Positions 62,303-64,000 of a stretch of DNA of 64,000 nucleotides are shown in pieces. The DNA comes from Ricinus communis. Taxonomy: Eukaryota > Streptophyta > Magnoliopsida > Malpighiales > Euphorbiaceae. Location: positions 13,382,216-13,446,215 of the forward strand of contig NC_063261.1 in NCBI RefSeq assembly GCF_019578655.1, given 5' to 3'. The notes below the pieces were generated by a model. The model was not told the DNA's origin, ran no database searches, and was given only the letters and a program-made list of their open reading frames with translations. The translations under genes were made by a program, and so were the position numbers. Numbering within the stretch: the first letter of the stretch is position 1; each line of letters begins with the position of its first letter.

Positions 62303-64000
62303 TGTAACACCCGGAATTTTTATATATTTAATAATGAGTTTTTATTTAAGTTAATTTTAGTCTCATTATTATTGGGTTTAATTTAAAATGATTATATTTT
62401 GGTTATTCAAATTTTTCCAAATGCATATTTATATAAGTAAAATTATATATTGGAAAATTATGGTAGAATTGTAAAGGATGTGTTTATAAAAGAAATTTGG
62501 AAAAATTGATTATTTAATTTAATTGTGTGTTAGGACTAAATTGGAAATTTATTTTGGAATAAGGATTGAAAGTATAATTTTATTTTTATGGGGTTTTAAT
62601 GGAAATTTGTGAGTTTGGTATTTTCGTAAATAAATATGTCGGTCAGGGGTATTTTTGTAATTGTGTATTTTCAGTAATTCTAATTTGGCCCAAAATTAAA
62701 TAGTTAAGGGCTTAATTGTAAGGCTAAAAAGAAGTTTGGGGGTTAAATTGGAATTCTGCGGGATGAAATTGTAAGTAATTAAGAAAGTTGAGGGACCAAA
62801 TTGTAATAAGGAAAAGTTCGGGGGCCTAATGTCGATATTGAAAGAAAAGAAGTCGGGGAAGAAGAAAGGAGGAGAGAGAGTGCGGGAAGAGAGAGAAGGG
62901 GCGTTCGCAGGCGTCGGCGGCCGTCGGGCGTGGGCGTTGGCCGGGCGGCGTCTTGTTGGCGGCGCGGCGGCGGCAGCGGCGTGGCGGCCTGTGGCGGTGG
63001 CTTCAGGCCGTTGGCCGAGTTGGGTGGCGATCGGCTCTCTCGTAGGGCTTTCTTTTGGTAGCGGCCTTTGTGGTGGCCGGGAGACGGAAGATCCGGTGGA
63101 GAGAGAAAATGGTGGCGGCCGTGTTTGGGCTTTTCCGGCCCGGAGGATGGATGATCGGAGGATGTATCCCGACTCTCCTCGGCTCAGCTTCGCGATGGCA
63201 CGGTTTCGTGGCAATCGGGCTTCGTTTGCGAATCGGTCGAGATCGTCCGCAAATCTCTCCCGGACGATCGAGTGTCGGATCGGAAAATCGGGCGGGGATC
63301 GTCATCGGTAGCGTCATTGTGAGTCCGATGGTGTGTTCGGATCGTCGATCGGACTCCGGCGGAAGTAGTCGACCGGCGATCGAGCGTCTCGGTAATTTTC
63401 TTTAACTGTTATTTTTAGAAATTCTTGGTTTAATTGTGTCTATTGGGTTATATTGAGTATTTGATGATTTTGTGAGTCATAAATAATTGTCATCCCCGCC
63501 TGTGTTTTGTCTTTGTGTGGCGGAGTCGGAAATAGTGAAGTTTGGGGACCCGACTCCGTTGTTTTAATTGTAAGTATTTGGAGTGTTTTTCCGGCAGTCC
63601 TGGACCCGTCTTTACGGGGGGTAATGTTCGTGTTGTAGGGGAGGTTCACGGATTTTCGGTAGAATTCTCCGAGTCGAGATTCTTAGACAGTCCTGGAATC
63701 TAGACCTAGGATCTATTGTAATTGTTTCATCGTTTTGATAAATTGTTTTCCGTGATTAGATGATCATCATTCGGCTCGCTCCTACCGAGACACCTAAGGC
63801 CGAGCTAGGAGGTCGCCCTAATTCTGTGAGTTAAAGTCATATATCGTTTACGCACGTGTCATGCATAAAATTTGATTTGCTCTGTGAATATTTATTTGCA
63901 ATTTCAATTTTTCATTCAATTATTATTATTATCATTTGCATGATGCTTTTAATTACTATTTAAATATGTTTTTCCTTTATTACCAATTTTAATATTGCAT
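62303..64000 (+). mobile_element. LTR of the long-LTR gypsy family (copy 3), runs off the window
   Basis: It starts TGTAACACCCGG directly against the rps19 fragment. It matches copies 1 and 2 in blocks: cggagtcgg/ccgactccg hairpin at 63521-63558, 'acggggggtaat' near 63614, 'ttttcggtagaatt' near 63653, and 'gtgagttaaagtcatata' at about 63826-63843. The middle (about 62870-63330) is unusually GC-rich. Open frames on both strands there look like GC-driven shadows, not genes. Whether it is a solo LTR or a whole element cannot be seen. Confidence 0.75.

Noticed and set aside
62696..63405. Overlapping open frames of 104-172 codons on both strands
   Set aside because: They overlap on both strands in a GC-rich LTR stretch, have low-complexity Arg/Gly/Ala/Pro composition, and no recognisable domain. 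They look like shadows of base composition.
39776..64000. LTR at 62303 as the missing 3' LTR of element B
   Set aside because: The two LTRs are similar only in blocks and differ greatly in the centre, far more than two LTRs of one element at this decay level would. They are related family members.

Overview
The window is nuclear DNA of a flowering plant, most likely a eudicot. The evidence is one many-exon plant gene with AT-rich introns, dense nested LTR retrotransposons, TRIM/hAT-like non-autonomous elements, and a block of decayed plastid DNA set in nuclear repeats. I cannot name the species. Apart from plastid-derived psbI, which is an intact reading frame in a dead context, only one gene looks functional.

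Layout. 1-7100: AT-rich intergenic DNA holding a fragmented eL14 ribosomal-protein pseudogene on the minus strand, split by a 1.36-kb non-coding repeat, plus a MITE-like element and an (AT)n tract. 7410-22749: a complete EFR3-family gene (plant EFOP / SEMI-ROLLED LEAF 2 type) on the plus strand. It has 19 coding exons that join in frame to 1021 residues. Its introns contain a TRIM with perfect target duplications, a hAT-like element, a foldback element and a long AT palindrome; intron 10 has a GC donor.

23649-29418: element A, a complete but inactivated chromodomain Ty3/gypsy element (545-bp LTRs). 29419-39775: a very decayed Tat/Ogre-like gypsy element, interrupted by a solo Copia-type LTR (34869-35374) and by a 2.7-kb solo LTR of another family. 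39776-44476: element B, a 5'-truncated Ty3/gypsy element cut off inside RNase H. It was cut by element C, a minus-strand chromodomain Ty3/gypsy element with 2.3-kb LTRs (from 44477). The 5' LTR of C is itself split by element D, a Ty1/copia element (51988-56912, duplication taaat). The remaining piece of that LTR ends in an (AT)n tract, where plastid DNA begins.

57278-62302: rearranged nuclear plastid DNA (NUPT cluster) with pieces of 5S and 23S rRNA, trnV-UAC, trnV-GAC, atpE, atpB, psbI and rps19 that are not neighbours in a normal plastid genome. It carries G/C-to-A/T changes, and a diverged inverted repeat flanks most of it. 62303-64000: a third LTR of the family seen at 36-41.5 kb, running off the end.

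The main biology is the EFR3 gene: family knowledge says it anchors the PI4-kinase alpha complex at the plasma membrane. The rest is a layered record of transposition, solo-LTR formation and organelle DNA capture. I found no convincing new enzymatic system. The most unusual signals are conserved stem-loops and a triple spaced motif inside one long-LTR family, and the plastid mosaic with its flanking inverted repeat.
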